From: Gnetum montanum
Taxonomy: Eukaryota; Streptophyta; Gnetopsida; Gnetales; Gnetaceae
Length of the DNA stretch: 64,000 nucleotides
NCBI GenBank assembly: GCA_015680685.1
Contig: MNCI01034323.1
Span: 317,321-381,320, forward strand
Reading direction: 5' to 3'
The position numbers and the translations under genes are program-made. Below are positions 11,330 to 23,149 of this stretch, piece by piece (the stretch's first letter is position 1; every line of letters starts with the position of its first letter). The notes beneath the pieces were generated by a model. That model searched no databases, was not told the DNA's origin, and saw only the letters and a program-made list of their open reading frames with translations.

Positions 11330-12304
11330 TGATCTACAGAATGTTACCAAAGAGTAAGTAGCAAACTTATGCCGATGGCCAGAAACCTTGGGGGTGCTGA
11401 GGACTCCGTAGGCCTTCAACGCATAGTTTGTGAAGCGGGTAGAAATGGAAAAATTGTAATCATTTGGTGGCTGATCCATGGTAACCAGAACAGAGCAAGA
11501 TTGACCCACTTGAATATCCAAAGAATCGTACACTCTATCCAAAGAATCGTACAAGTTCTGCACAGTGTGGGTTTCTTCCAATTCCACCGGTAAGAGTTTG
11601 TGTCCCTGGACCATAAAATTCAGAAGAACTTGCCAGACCGACGTTATAAAACCTGAACCGATACGTCTGCCCTGCAGCAACCAAGCCAAACCCAACAGCA
11701 TTACCAGATAAGAATAATACTTCTACTTCAATAATAATCACATTCCACGTAGTTTTATCAGATCAGAGCCTCGTTTTGGAAATTGACAATGTAATACTAA
11801 TAGTCTCATACCTTGTTCTACACTAATTAATCACACCAAGGATAAAAACACCATTTGGGTTTAGGAGAGGCCCACCCTTTTCAAGTTTTCTTCTCAGGAC
11901 ATACGCGGTAAATCAGTATCCACAAGTTAGTTTCATGAACAAACCAAATCTTTGCATATCCTGAAAGTCATACAGTTTTACTGCAGAATGCAGATAAACT
12001 CACAGAGTGGTTTGTTTTATACCAGTCTCCCATAAGAAGAGTGATTTCGTCTACATGATAATCGATGAGAAGAGTGATTTCGTCTACATGATAATCGAAA
12101 GGGATGGGAATCAAGGGCCTGCTACTGATTTTCAGACCTTTGAAACCCCCCGTTGCTCTGTGATAGTAAGTGAAAGGGAAGTAGAAAAAGCTCTCGATTT
12201 GATCCTTCACCTGAAATTTGTAGGTGAAGTTCTTTCCCAGGGGAATCCTACAGTTGGTACCCATGACTCCATCTTGCCACGAATTCTTCCTCTGTTGCAC
12301 CCTA
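11330..12304 (-). pseudogene. SKU5-like multicopper oxidase gene fragment
   Basis: Three minus-strand exon-like blocks match the SKU5/SKS family of cell-wall multicopper-oxidase-like proteins. Block 1 (12304-12004) has RVQQRKNSWQDGV..GTNC, KNFTYKFQVKDQI and GDWYKTNH, ending at a GTGAGT donor. Block 2 (about 11880-11807) has NPNGVF, ending at GTATGAG. Block 3 (11671-11330, acceptor CTGCAG) has GQTYRFRFYNVG, GHKLLPVELEETHT, DIQVGQSCSVLVTMDQPP and TRFTN. A frameshift lies between YNVG and GHKLL near 11.61 kb. Two in-frame tandem duplications disrupt conserved spacing (12038-12104 and 11515-11560). Exon 1 and the later exons are absent. It is likely a pseudogene, though mis-assembly near the adjacent gap cannot be excluded. 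Confidence 0.8.
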
Positions 12305-12309
12305 TGCAT

Positions 12310-12630
12310 AAAAAGAATCCGGTTCGTGGAAGCGAGGAATCGAGGAATCGAGGATTCGTGATTCTGAATGTGTTGGGTACATGTGCCTCAAAAAAAAGTG
12401 GGTACGGGTTCGTAGCCGGGGACGTGATAGAGAAAATTTAAATATATTAACTTTTTTTAAAAATTAAATCTTATATATCATATAAAAAACGTTGTAGAAT
12501 ATAAAACAAGTACAATGTAAATTCAAAATATTGTTAATGCTTAAAAATTGCATAAAAGATTGCAATGAAACATTAAGTATTGAGTCTCATGTGTATTATA
12601 AAATATTTTAGCATTATCATATATATATAT
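12310..12630. other. Low-complexity AT-rich stretch before gap
   Basis: It contains a short GAGGAATC-type direct repeat (12330-12365) and then AT-rich sequence ending in an AT dinucleotide run at the gap edge. No gene seen. Confidence 0.4.
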
Positions 12631-13485
12631 NNNNNNNNNNNNNNNNNNNNNNNNNNNNNNNNNNNNNNNNNNNNNNNNNNNNNNNNNNNNNNNNNNNNNN
12701 NNNNNNNNNNNNNNNNNNNNNNNNNNNNNNNNNNNNNNNNNNNNNNNNNNNNNNNNNNNNNNNNNNNNNNNNNNNNNNNNNNNNNNNNNNNNNNNNNNNN
12801 NNNNNNNNNNNNNNNNNNNNNNNNNNNNNNNNNNNNNNNNNNNNNNNNNNNNNNNNNNNNNNNNNNNNNNNNNNNNNNNNNNNNNNNNNNNNNNNNNNNN
12901 NNNNNNNNNNNNNNNNNNNNNNNNNNNNNNNNNNNNNNNNNNNNNNNNNNNNNNNNNNNNNNNNNNNNNNNNNNNNNNNNNNNNNNNNNNNNNNNNNNNN
13001 NNNNNNNNNNNNNNNNNNNNNNNNNNNNNNNNNNNNNNNNNNNNNNNNNNNNNNNNNNNNNNNNNNNNNNNNNNNNNNNNNNNNNNNNNNNNNNNNNNNN
13101 NNNNNNNNNNNNNNNNNNNNNNNNNNNNNNNNNNNNNNNNNNNNNNNNNNNNNNNNNNNNNNNNNNNNNNNNNNNNNNNNNNNNNNNNNNNNNNNNNNNN
13201 NNNNNNNNNNNNNNNNNNNNNNNNNNNNNNNNNNNNNNNNNNNNNNNNNNNNNNNNNNNNNNNNNNNNNNNNNNNNNNNNNNNNNNNNNNNNNNNNNNNN
13301 NNNNNNNNNNNNNNNNNNNNNNNNNNNNNNNNNNNNNNNNNNNNNNNNNNNNNNNNNNNNNNNNNNNNNNNNNNNNNNNNNNNNNNNNNNNNNNNNNNNN
13401 NNNNNNNNNNNNNNNNNNNNNNNNNNNNNNNNNNNNNNNNNNNNNNNNNNNNNNNNNNNNNNNNNNNNNNNNNNNNNNNNNNNNN
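12631..13485. other. Assembly gap (855 N)
   Basis: Unsequenced run of N. Open frames crossing it are artefacts. Confidence 0.99.
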
Positions 13486-16140
13486 CAACAATAGGTTGTA
13501 GCATGCTAACAATTCTCCTACAATATAACAAATACTTATTTTTAATAAGATATAAAGATGTAAAAAATAAAAAATAAAAAATTATATTTCAAATAAATTA
13601 TTTCTAACTTCATTTGTTTCCACCACAACTTGGAAGTAAGGGTTGTAATAATAAAAGGTGCTTAATACTGTTAATTTAACTTCATGATTCATGACACTAT
13701 ATATAAGCACTGTGGACCTACTTTTGCCAATCACACTGAAATCGAATCTTGATTTCTAAAACCTTTTGATAGCGTTGCGTTGTAACTTCATAACGAGATG
13801 AATATGCAATGTGTGGACGTTCGTCCAAAATGGAATCAAAATTTTTTTTTGATGTCAAGGTTGCCAGTACTTGGCAAAGAAGAACTAATTGATGAGAGAC
13901 ATCTTGGGATTGAGATGAAAGAGCATAAAAACTTCTTTACCGGCTCCTTAATGTAAGGCTGCAAATGTTGTATATTCGATGATCATTGGTTCTAACTTCT
14001 AACTATATCAGTGTGCCTGACAGTTGGCAAACAAGCATGAGACTCAAAAAACATAGCTTTAAATAATATAAAAATATTTTTATTTACATCCAAAATGAGG
14101 AGAATAATGGTATGCACTCACGTCACAACCATGTGAAGGCTCTATGCAGAAATTATGCTGTTGTGTCGAGGAATCATAGTTACCAAACAAAAAAGTTTGA
14201 AGTGGCCCAATCAGTGTCATGCATTTATTTTGCAGTAAATGGAAGTAGAAATTGAAGAATCTACTACGTAACTAGACAAACAATGGAAGTAGAAATCGAA
14301 GAATTTGCTATGCAACTAGACAAACATATCTGAACTATTTCTTTTTTTTTTTGGCGTTTTTACAAATTTACCCTTGTGCATGACTTGCAATTTNCTTTTT
14401 TTTTTGGCGTTTTTACAAATTTACCCTTGTGCATGACTTGCAATTTTGTGTAGATTTTACGTAAATATTTCACAGCATAACATTTCACATCAAAACATTA
14501 GCATAACACATCAAAGTTATGTGCATGCACCAAAGGAAACTAAGGCCAATGGTTCAAGCAAAACAATAAAAATCTCGTTATACTTGAAAGTTGAAACAAT
14601 TTGAAATTTTTAGCATAATGTAGACATTAAATGCATCGTAAACAAAAGATTGTATGATCTTCCTGACCCACACTAAATGTTGAGACACGCTTAATACAGA
14701 AAGCAGAAAATGGCAGCGTTTATGGCATTTGAAATTTATGCCGTCCACATAAATACGATTCTGCTCAAAGATAGACATGGCTACAAAGAGAATAAAAGTA
14801 GAAAACTAATACCAAGCATATAAGCTAATAAAGTTTATCATATTTTAACATTAGGAATCCCTTCCCCACCACCATTTTCACAGAGCTCTATTTGCTTCTA
14901 CTGTTAGTAATGCTCTCGGCAAGTTCACGACACGTTTTGGGCTTATGGATTCGCTTTACAGAGTTGGAATAGCAGGAAATTTAGAGGCGAGTCTTTGGAG
15001 TTTTCAAATTTGTTGTTGTGGGTTGAGTTCATGCCTCTTGCATGTTTCACTCCAGAAATATTTGGGAAGGATATGGTGCTAAAATTTTGTTTAAACTTTG
15101 AACAAGTGTATGCTTCGACTATTTTGTTTGCACTTGCAGAGGGAGAGAGGCCTGATAGCAGTTTTGTAACCAACTGATTCCCTTCCCTTATAGGTTGTGC
15201 ATTTATGACTAGTTGGAATCACGACCATTATATGAAACCAGAGACGCAACATGAGATGGCCATGGCCCATGAATAAACATACGAAACCAATCCACTAAAT
15301 AAAAATCTTTTCTCTAAAATCATTTGAATAAACTAAAACGAAAAGTAAAGATCATCAAGGAGGTAAATCTAAGCAAAATAGGCAACTCAATTGATATGAA
15401 AATCCACTAAAATCCACTGCGAGGAGATACTCCGTCCAGATTCGGTTGGAAGGAAATGATCGATTTTCCTAGGAAAGCCGATGATGAATAAAAAAAATAA
15501 AAAGTATAGAATGATAGATGTAATTCCGAATCTGATAAGGCAAGTCTCCTACCTAGTCACCCAAATCAGACTATGCAGACAAGACCCCCTTCATCAGGAG
15601 AAACGCTCATTGCCTTCTTCGTCACTGCCTGCAGATAAAAAAGTGAAGATGAAGCAAAGAATTTTAGAGTTGAAAGAGAAATAAAGCATTTGGAGAGTCT
15701 GCGGAAGCATCCAAATCCCTATCAATGGCAGAATAGGAGGAGTGTCTGTAAATAAAAGGCGGAATAGGAGGAGCATCTGTAAATAAAAGGTATTGGACGT
15801 GGATGCAATTTGTAGGAAACAGGTAAGATTGGATGCGATTTGCAGTAAAAATAGGTAAGATTTTAATCGACAATGAATGTTTTCGTTGAGAGTTGAAAAT
15901 TGCACAAAAAATTATAATTTACATACCCAATGAGGATTTTACATGCTTCTGTACGTGTGCCCAAATCCACTGCAAACATTCGTGAGATTTTCTTGGGAAT
16001 CGTGAATCTTTGGCGCATAGGTTGCATCCCATTCTTGCATACATTTCAATAACCTGGAATTGAAACTTTGTTTCCATCCTACCACGTGGTTGTGAAGCAA
16101 AGCTAAGCGACGTTGTTGAGGGCCCTTGCAGGCCATGCGG
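13486..16140. other. No recognisable gene; short direct duplications
   Basis: AT-rich, with no ORF I can name. It has several short direct duplications: about 14240-14325 (GGAAGTAGAAAT... twice), 14345-14450 (GGCGTTTTTACAAATTTACC twice around a single N at 14394), 15725-15790 (GAATAGGAGGAG twice) and 15800-15860. A 60-codon frame at 14995-15177 overlaps a 76-codon frame on the other strand; neither shows a known domain. Confidence 0.4.
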
Positions 16141-16167
16141 GCCCTGTAGGGGTCCACGCTAGCCAGC

Positions 16168-16340
16168 GTAGACCTACCATGGATCCAAAGAGAAAACTAA
16201 ATGCATCAAAAACCTTACCCCTTTTCATCCACGTTAATCAGCATGAAATTAGTGTGGATGCCTCGATCCGATGTCATTTGTGTTATATTGTGCATCCAGT
16301 GCTATTTGTGTTATATTGTGCATCCTATTGTGTACTTTGA
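16168..16340 (+). repeat. 5' copy of viral leader unit with short upstream ORF
   Basis: GTAGACCTACCATGG at 16168 matches the downstream repeat units. The ATG at 16179 has a strong ACCATGG context and opens a short ORF that ends at TGA 16338-16340, four bases before the PBS. The 9-bp hairpin arms ATCCACGTT/AGTGTGGAT differ from the perfect ATCCACGCT/AGCGTGGAT of the downstream copies only by changes that still allow G-U pairing in RNA. Confidence 0.65.
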
Positions 16341-16343
16341 GAG

Positions 16344-16357
16344 TGGTATCAGAGCCC
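16344..16357 (+). promoter_or_regulatory. tRNA-Met primer binding site of viral copy
   Basis: TGGTATCAGAGCCC matches the complement of the 3' end of plant initiator tRNA-Met, the usual minus-strand primer site in Caulimoviridae. It lies about 330 bp before the polyprotein start. Confidence 0.85.
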
Positions 16358-16672
16358 CGTGTTCCGTTCCTATGTGTGTGTTCATCATCTGCCTATGTCC
16401 CATCCGCTATCGTGCCTCGTATCCTATTTTTCTCCCGGGGGGGGGGGGGAGGGTTACTATTTGTTATTTGTGATTCATTTGCAGGGATATTGCTGAAACT
16501 TGTCCGGTGTTGACGGAGTGATATTGTTGACGTTGTCCGATACGTGTGGAAGACAGATCGTCGAAAGTAAGTCGCGCATCGCTTAGCCGAGGAGAGGTGT
16601 TAGAGTAAGACGCACCGTGAGGCAGTCCAGATACACAGTGTCAACAATCTTGAGCAACACAACCCTTCAGCA

Positions 16673-19600
16673 ATGGCAGATCCATCACAGATGACTAGTA
16701 ATGCTTATTTCCATCGAGTCTCTGAATATTGTTCAACGTCTAAAGGTAGCAGTCCTTTACCTGTTCCTAAACGTCATGAAATCTATTCTTCGTCTTGTTT
16801 AAATGTTATAGAGTCGTGGAAGGAGATGTATTTATCAGAATGTGATTTAAAAATATCTGGTAGTGGTTTACGTCCTGTAGCTTTGTCTTTCTTCACTGAG
16901 CCTAAAGTAGAAACATGGATCAAACGTGGTTTTCATTATATACATTTAGCTGAATTAGTAGTGGTGATCCATCCACATTTTAATTATAGATTACAAGCTC
17001 CATATTGGATAGCTGTAATAGATCATAGGTTTAAGACATTTGAAGAAGCTATCATAACATAAGCAAAGGGAACCTTAGCGTCATATGCTGTGATCGTGAC
17101 CATATCCAACTTCACACTGTCATTACATGATCCTCATCTGTATAAATCCCTTATGATTATAGTATATTTACCTGTTGATATGCTTCCAAAGTCTATTTAT
17201 GCAACTATTTCTACTAGGTTAATCTTTAAAGTATTTAGTAGTACCACCATTAAAACCCTGTATCCTTATAATCAACAGAAAGTGCAAGTAGGATCATCCG
17301 ACATAGAATATGGCATAGAGATCGATACTGAAGATTTACCTATTCATCATCAATATCCAGATCTCTCAAACATGATTGACTATTACTTTAGATTAGAAAA
17401 GAAATGGAACATGCCAACGAGACGTCGTTATAAAGTCAATCTATTATCACAAAAATTTACGGATATAGATCCACTTGACCACATGCATCAAAAGAGGAAA
17501 CCTAGGTTGTTTCAGAAACAAAAACCTTTGCGTATTAGGGAACCAGAACCAAAGCAACCTAAACAACCGGAGAGTAAAGTAGATCTTTGTACATTACAAG
17601 ATACCATTTTAGCTTTACAATCTCAGTTATCTCAGTCAATGAGAAAAACTGAAACATTACAGTTAGAAATGGAAAAGATTCGTAAAAAGGATAAAGCCAA
17701 AACAAAGATCGTAGAATTAGATCTAGAAAGCTTTGATGATGAATCCATCCCAGAGTCTACAGTCTCCTCCATAAAATCCTCTTTGTTTAAAGAAACTGCA
17801 GGGGATCCTTCGTGCCAACTTAGAATATTAAAGGAAGTAGATAACCAGTATCACTGTACAGAATGTGATGCTTTATTAAAAACATGTAGGATAGAAATGA
17901 ATAGGACATTACCAGAGAGTACATTCTCACAACATCAAGAATGGTTAACAGCTTTAGAAAAACCCCAGAAGAAACATGAGTTTGTCCAAAATACACCTAA
18001 AGGGGAAACAAATCCAACAGAGTATGTATACACATTACATACGAAGAAGTCAGCAGACATACCTGCTGATGCTATTTGTATGCTTAATTGGACAAATACA
18101 ACATTGAATGATCTTGTTTACAGCAACAAGATTCAAATGAGCGTTCTTGAGAATATGTACACTATGAATGCTAATACATATTTAAATACAAGTTTAATAT
18201 ATAGAAAATTAGAACGTATGTCTGGGTCTTTAAAAGCTAAGTCTCCAAAGCCAACTGCTCCACCAATCCCTTCATCAGCCTCAGATCTTTCCTTAGTATT
18301 TCCTTCTTCTCCTCCTGCACTGACACATAAAGATATAGAAGAGTTTAAACAAAAGCAGAGAGAAAATAGAGTAAGAAAAGGAAAAGGAAAATTAGTTTTG
18401 ATGAATGAAGGTCAATCTGAATATCATTCTGGATCAGAAGCAGCAACCTCTGAACTAGATGACGAACATGCTGAGGAAGCAGTATTATTAGCAAGAACAG
18501 ATGAGCAAGTACAAGGAGCAACAGAAGCCATGTTAACATAATCTAGGAAAGCTAGAGACATTCAGCCAAAGTTTAACATGGACAACAAAAATCTTAGAGA
18601 ACGACAAGATGTCTTAGATGCTATACAATTGTATCTTACAATACAAATAGATTTTGCTAAGAAATCTACACTCCAAGCCATAGTTAATGCAACTTATAAT
18701 TTCCAAGGAAATTTAAGAAAATGGTGGGGTCACATACCAGATGTAGTCAAAACAAGGTTAATATCATAGCCAACAGTTATTTTCCTAAGTGCTATCATCA
18801 AGGAATTCATTGGATATAAGGCTAATATAGAGGAAGTATACCGTGATCGGTTCTTCAAAGCTAGATTACATAAAATCCAACAACTATCAGGGTTCCTAGA
18901 TGCCATGGAAACATGGTATTATTACGGAAAATTAACTCATGAAGCAGCTGCTAAAGAACACCTTATCAAGTGTCTACCACAACCATTTTGTAACACTTAT
19001 ATGGCTGAATTGAAAAAACAAAATCTATGCGTAGCAAAGATGAGTTTTGGGCAGATAAGACAGTTTTTAGAACAAACGAATAGAGAACTGTGCTATGCTC
19101 AAGAAACCCAGCAGTTAGTTAAAAAGTTAAACAATAGATTAGGTAAGAGTTTGTGTTTAGAATTATGTCCAGAAGAAAAGTATAAAAACAAGGAAAAACA
19201 GAAAACACAAAAAATATGTAAATCATGTCGAGGATCTTCTTCTAGATCCAAACCAAGAAAACAATGGAAAAGGAAACAATCGTCACCTCCTCCTCGTAGA
19301 CATGTGAAAAGGTATCCAGGTTTCTTTCGTAGACGACCTCGTAGGATGTTGCCAAAAAATATTAAATGTTTTATTTGTGGAGGTCCACATTTAGCAACAG
19401 ATTGTCCCAACAAAGATAAGGACAAGAAAAAGGTTCATTTTATTCAAAAACATAATATTAAGGAAACACATTTTGAATGGATATCTGATCCCGAGGAAAC
19501 AGATATTCCTTACAATCTACAAAGTGACATGTGTCCCTCATCTCCCTCAGTACAAAGTGAAAGTGAGGACGAATAGTGGAAAGAATACGATAGGCAACAT

Positions 19601-22021
19601 AGTTCTGATTATGCCGAACTATCATATCCTTCTGACTCCTCCGACGGAGATGTTTATTACTGTAATATGAACCGTGCGTCAACATCCAGACCTACACAAG
19701 AATCCAACGAAACCAAAAGGATACAAGATCAGATAACATTAACTAGGATACAATTAGATAGATTAAAAGCTAAGCTTAAACGCCCTCCTATAGATGATCT
19801 AACTATTTACATTCAGTTAGATAAACAAGTTAGTGAGAAAAAGACAGAGTTAAAAGCTCTGAAGAAATATGAAAAAGATATTAATATGTCTTATGACAAC
19901 CAACCTATAGAATCAGAAACAGAACAAAAAGAGGAGCTTGAAGAATGGTTACAAGAGGAAGAACAAAGGTTACATCAACAACCAATACAACAAGATCTAC
20001 AACTAGAAAAGCATGGAAAAAGAAAATTGTGCATACAACAATTAAAAAGATTTTTAGAAAAGGCAGGGAAAGAATTGGAAAAATTAGAAGAAGAAGAAGA
20101 AGCCTATGAACAACAAGCTTATGAAGTCGAGCTTTCTCAAGTTCATATGATCAAAATTAATCAGAATCAGCATCATAAGGTACAAACACCACTATGTACT
20201 TTTTGGATTAAATTAAAAGGGTTTAAACCTTATCCTATCGATGCATTAATAGATTCTGGTGCTGAAGTAAGCTTAGCCAATGAAGCTATTATCCCTTCCT
20301 ATTTGTGGGAACCTAGGGATAAACTCATTGTTAGCTTCAACAAAACTGCCACAACAGTAGATCACACTTTTTCTCTGCCTATTATACTACCAAACCATTC
20401 TATTCTCGCATTAAAAATAAATGCTATTAATTGGTTGTCCTATGATATGGTAATAGGTGTAGACAATTTAGCTTTATTAGAACCCTACATCATTAACACT
20501 AATTATGTGTCATTAGGTTCACACCGGTTTACTAGAACGTTTAATCCTGTTAATAGCTTTACTAAACCAAAGTATAAAATTCCAAAAACACAATGGATAG
20601 TGAATCAAATTCAACAACATAAATCTGCTTTTGACCTACTGAGAGAAAAACTTATGACAGTTGCTAACGAAGATCCTACAGCCTTTCGCCATAAAAAGCA
20701 ACATTGGTGTCGAATCGAACTACTAGATGGTGTCCAACCTGAATCAAAGGCACACCATATTGGTATGTCCCCAGAGTTAAAAGAAGAATGTGCTCAGGAA
20801 ATTAAACAACTACTCGAAAAAGGTATGATTCAACCAAGTACAAGTATGTTTTCTTGTGCAGCCTTCTACGCTAACAAAAGGGCAGAGCTTACTCGAGGAA
20901 AGAAACGTTTAGTGGTAAATTACAAACCACTGAATGCCATTATTAAATCTGTCCAGCATCCTATACCAAGTAAGGATGACCTGTTTCAACGACTTCAAGG
21001 GACTCATATTTATTCAAAGTTCGATTTAAAAAGTGGATTTTGGTAGATTCAAGTCCATCCTGAAGATAGATGGAAGACGACATTTACAGTGCCACAAGGT
21101 TTGTATGAATGGACTGTTCTTCCCTTTGGGATTAAAACAACCCCTTCTATTTTCCAAGCCTGCATGGATTCTATATTTAAGGACTATCCATTTATATTAG
21201 TATATATTGAAGATATTTTAGTGTTATCAAAAAATAGTTAGAAACATCAACAACACTTAGAAAAATTGTATCAACTGATTGATACCAATGGATTAGTTCT
21301 CTCACCCTCAAAGAAGAGAATCTAGATAGCCGTTAATGCAGTCAACTTCTTAGGTGTAGTCATTAAGAATGGGCAGATCAGTTTACAAGAGCATATTTTG
21401 TCTGAAATTCATAAATTTCCTGATATTATCACAAATAAGACTCAACTCCAACGATTCCTTGGCTATTTAAATTATTTATTTGGTTTGTATAAAGATCTTG
21501 CAAAAGATCAAAAAATTCTAAATCAACAACTCACAAAGAATCCTCAACCATGGAGTGAACAACATACGGCCACAGTTCGTCACCTCAAGGAGCAATGTAC
21601 CAAGTTACCATATTTATGATTACCAACAAATGGTACATTAATTCTCGAAACAGATGCATTAGAAGAATTCTGGGGTGCAGTTTTAAAAGAAGATCTACAC
21701 GGGGTAATATACATCGGTAGATATGTGAGTGGTAAGTTTAATCTTGCTGAACTCAATTACCATTCCACGCATAAAGAACTCCTGGCCATCATTAGAGGTA
21801 TTGAAAAATTCAGACTGTTTCTACAAGAGAAGCATTTTATTATTCGGTCTGATCTTAAATATTTTGATAAATATTTACAAACAAAACATCTCAACAAAGT
21901 AGCCCATACTAGGCTAATTAGATGGTCTTTGTTTTTAGCTAATTTTAGTTACACAACTCAGTATCTCTCTGGTGCTGAAAATAATTTAGTTGATTACTTA
22001 ATGCATGAATTTCAATACTAA
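16673..22021 (+). pseudogene. Caulimovirid polyprotein (MP, CP, PR, RT, RNase H), 8 stops
   Basis: A single reading frame of 1783 codons has no frameshift. It is closed by eight internal stops at 17060, 18539, 18767, 19574, 21044, 21239, 21323 and 21617, and the natural TAA is at 22019. Domains in order: 30K-type movement protein (roughly 16.9-17.4 kb); a Lys/Gln-rich linker; coat protein with a basic stretch and CCHC zinc knuckle C-x2-C-x4-H-x4-C at 19367-19408; a Glu-rich coiled-coil-like segment (19.67-20.12 kb); aspartic protease DSGA at 20252-20263; RT from about 20.6 kb; RNase H to the end. The RT active-site box reads YIED (21203-21214) where the family has two aspartates. The start ATG at 16673 is the first in frame after the PBS. 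All eight stops are TAA, TAG or TGA of the type C-to-T change gives. Confidence 0.85.
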
Positions 22022-22817
22022 CAGTTTGATTTGTTTTGCAGCAACCTTCTTGAATGAAGGATGGGAGCTTCGTTCAAGTCAAAGAGTCCTCCCTTGTTTA
22101 TTCTCTCGTCTATATTTGTCGCACCATGAAATAAATACCATCCATTCTAATTATCTGAGTGATTGGTATATATATGCCAATGAATCGTATCGTAACTCTG
22201 TTCATCCTCATATAGCTTTTACCTATTTTGGTCATCCAAATGGTGTCTTAGATGATTTGTATCCACCTGTGCATATTAAGACCAATATCCATGGTAACCA
22301 ATTAGTAAATGACTATCTGCATCCACAGGATCCTTTTGAAGAACCTACCTTAAATCACTGGCCTCGCTACAAACCAGTAGACTGCCATTTTTATCATCTC
22401 GATTTTAATATCCCAATAGATATGCCTGCTAACGATCATCCTTTTTGGGAATGGTGGGCTTTGTATGGTCATCAAGTCCGAGACTATCCTACCAATTATG
22501 ATCCTGCTCAAATCCGTCGTTTTAGAGCCATGAGACATGGAGATTTTGCTTATTTTTCTGACCTAACTACCTTGGCTCATTTTGCCTTCATGGATCATAA
22601 TCTCTCTTATTTTATTACAACTAGTCTTAGTAGACGGGCAGATTGGCAGAATCCTTGGAGTCTTGCCTGGTACCACCAAGATGTCTTGACAGCGACAGCC
22701 TCAGACATTATTGCTCACTGTGAGTGTAATCATATTATACCATCAACCCTTGAGCCATATAATTATGATTCGGCTTTCCAGATGCTTCAACGGGAAGGTG
22801 GTAACTGGCATGTCTGA
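22005..22817 (+). CDS. Unrecognised 270-aa ORF downstream of viral RT
   Basis: An intact ATG-to-TGA frame overlaps the polyprotein end by 17 nt in another frame, a spacing compatible with coupled or reinitiated translation. The protein is rich in Trp, Tyr, His and Pro (for example HPFWEWWALYGHQV) and has an HCEC motif near the C-terminus. I see no signal peptide, membrane segment or known domain. By position it could correspond to the extra 3' ORF some caulimovirids carry, such as a transactivator, but nothing in the sequence supports that role. Lack of stops over 270 codons is not by itself evidence of selection, since the polyprotein averages one stop per about 220 codons. Confidence 0.6.
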   Translation: MNFNTNSLICFAATFLNEGWELRSSQRVLPCLFSRLYLSHHEINTIHSNYLSDWYIYANESYRNSVHPHIAFTYFGHPNGVLDDLYPPVHIKTNIHGNQLVNDYLHPQDPFEEPTLNHWPRYKPVDCHFYHLDFNIPIDMPANDHPFWEWWALYGHQVRDYPTNYDPAQIRRFRAMRHGDFAYFSDLTTLAHFAFMDHNLSYFITTSLSRRADWQNPWSLAWYHQDVLTATASDIIAHCECNHIIPSTLEPYNYDSAFQMLQREGGNWHV

Positions 22818-23045
22818 TGGTATAATACAGCTGTCAGAATTCCATCATCATCATCTGACGAAGAAGAGGAATCCGAGGCGCCAACAACACCACGCGTCTC
22901 TGAAGAATCTGACGATAGTGGAGATGAACAGTAAAAGGTGTCTGTACAGTAAAAGCAGATCCAGATAGTGGATTTTGTAATCAATGCATATCTTATAGTG
23001 CAATATGCTGAGTCATAGTCCATTAACCCTAAGGCGGTTCTTCTC

Positions 23046-23055
23046 CTATATAAAG
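23046..23055 (+). promoter_or_regulatory. TATA box of viral pregenomic promoter
   Basis: CTATATAAAG lies about 230 bp after the second ORF and about 100 bp before the leader repeats. This is the place of the 35S-type promoter in a circular caulimovirid genome. Transcription would enter the tandem leader repeats. Confidence 0.65.
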
Positions 23056-23149
23056 AACCCCCATCACATTATAAGGGCATCCGAGCATCCAAGCATCGAA
23101 GTGAAGAGAGCCCAATATAGTAGCGGGATGCTGGTCAGTGTAAAACCAA

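Noticed and set aside
12541-13531. Frames of about 300 codons spanning the large gap
   Set aside because: They consist almost entirely of N.
14943-15177. Overlapping 60- and 76-codon frames on opposite strands as a possible gene
   Set aside because: No domain, no splice or promoter context, and no similarity I recognise.
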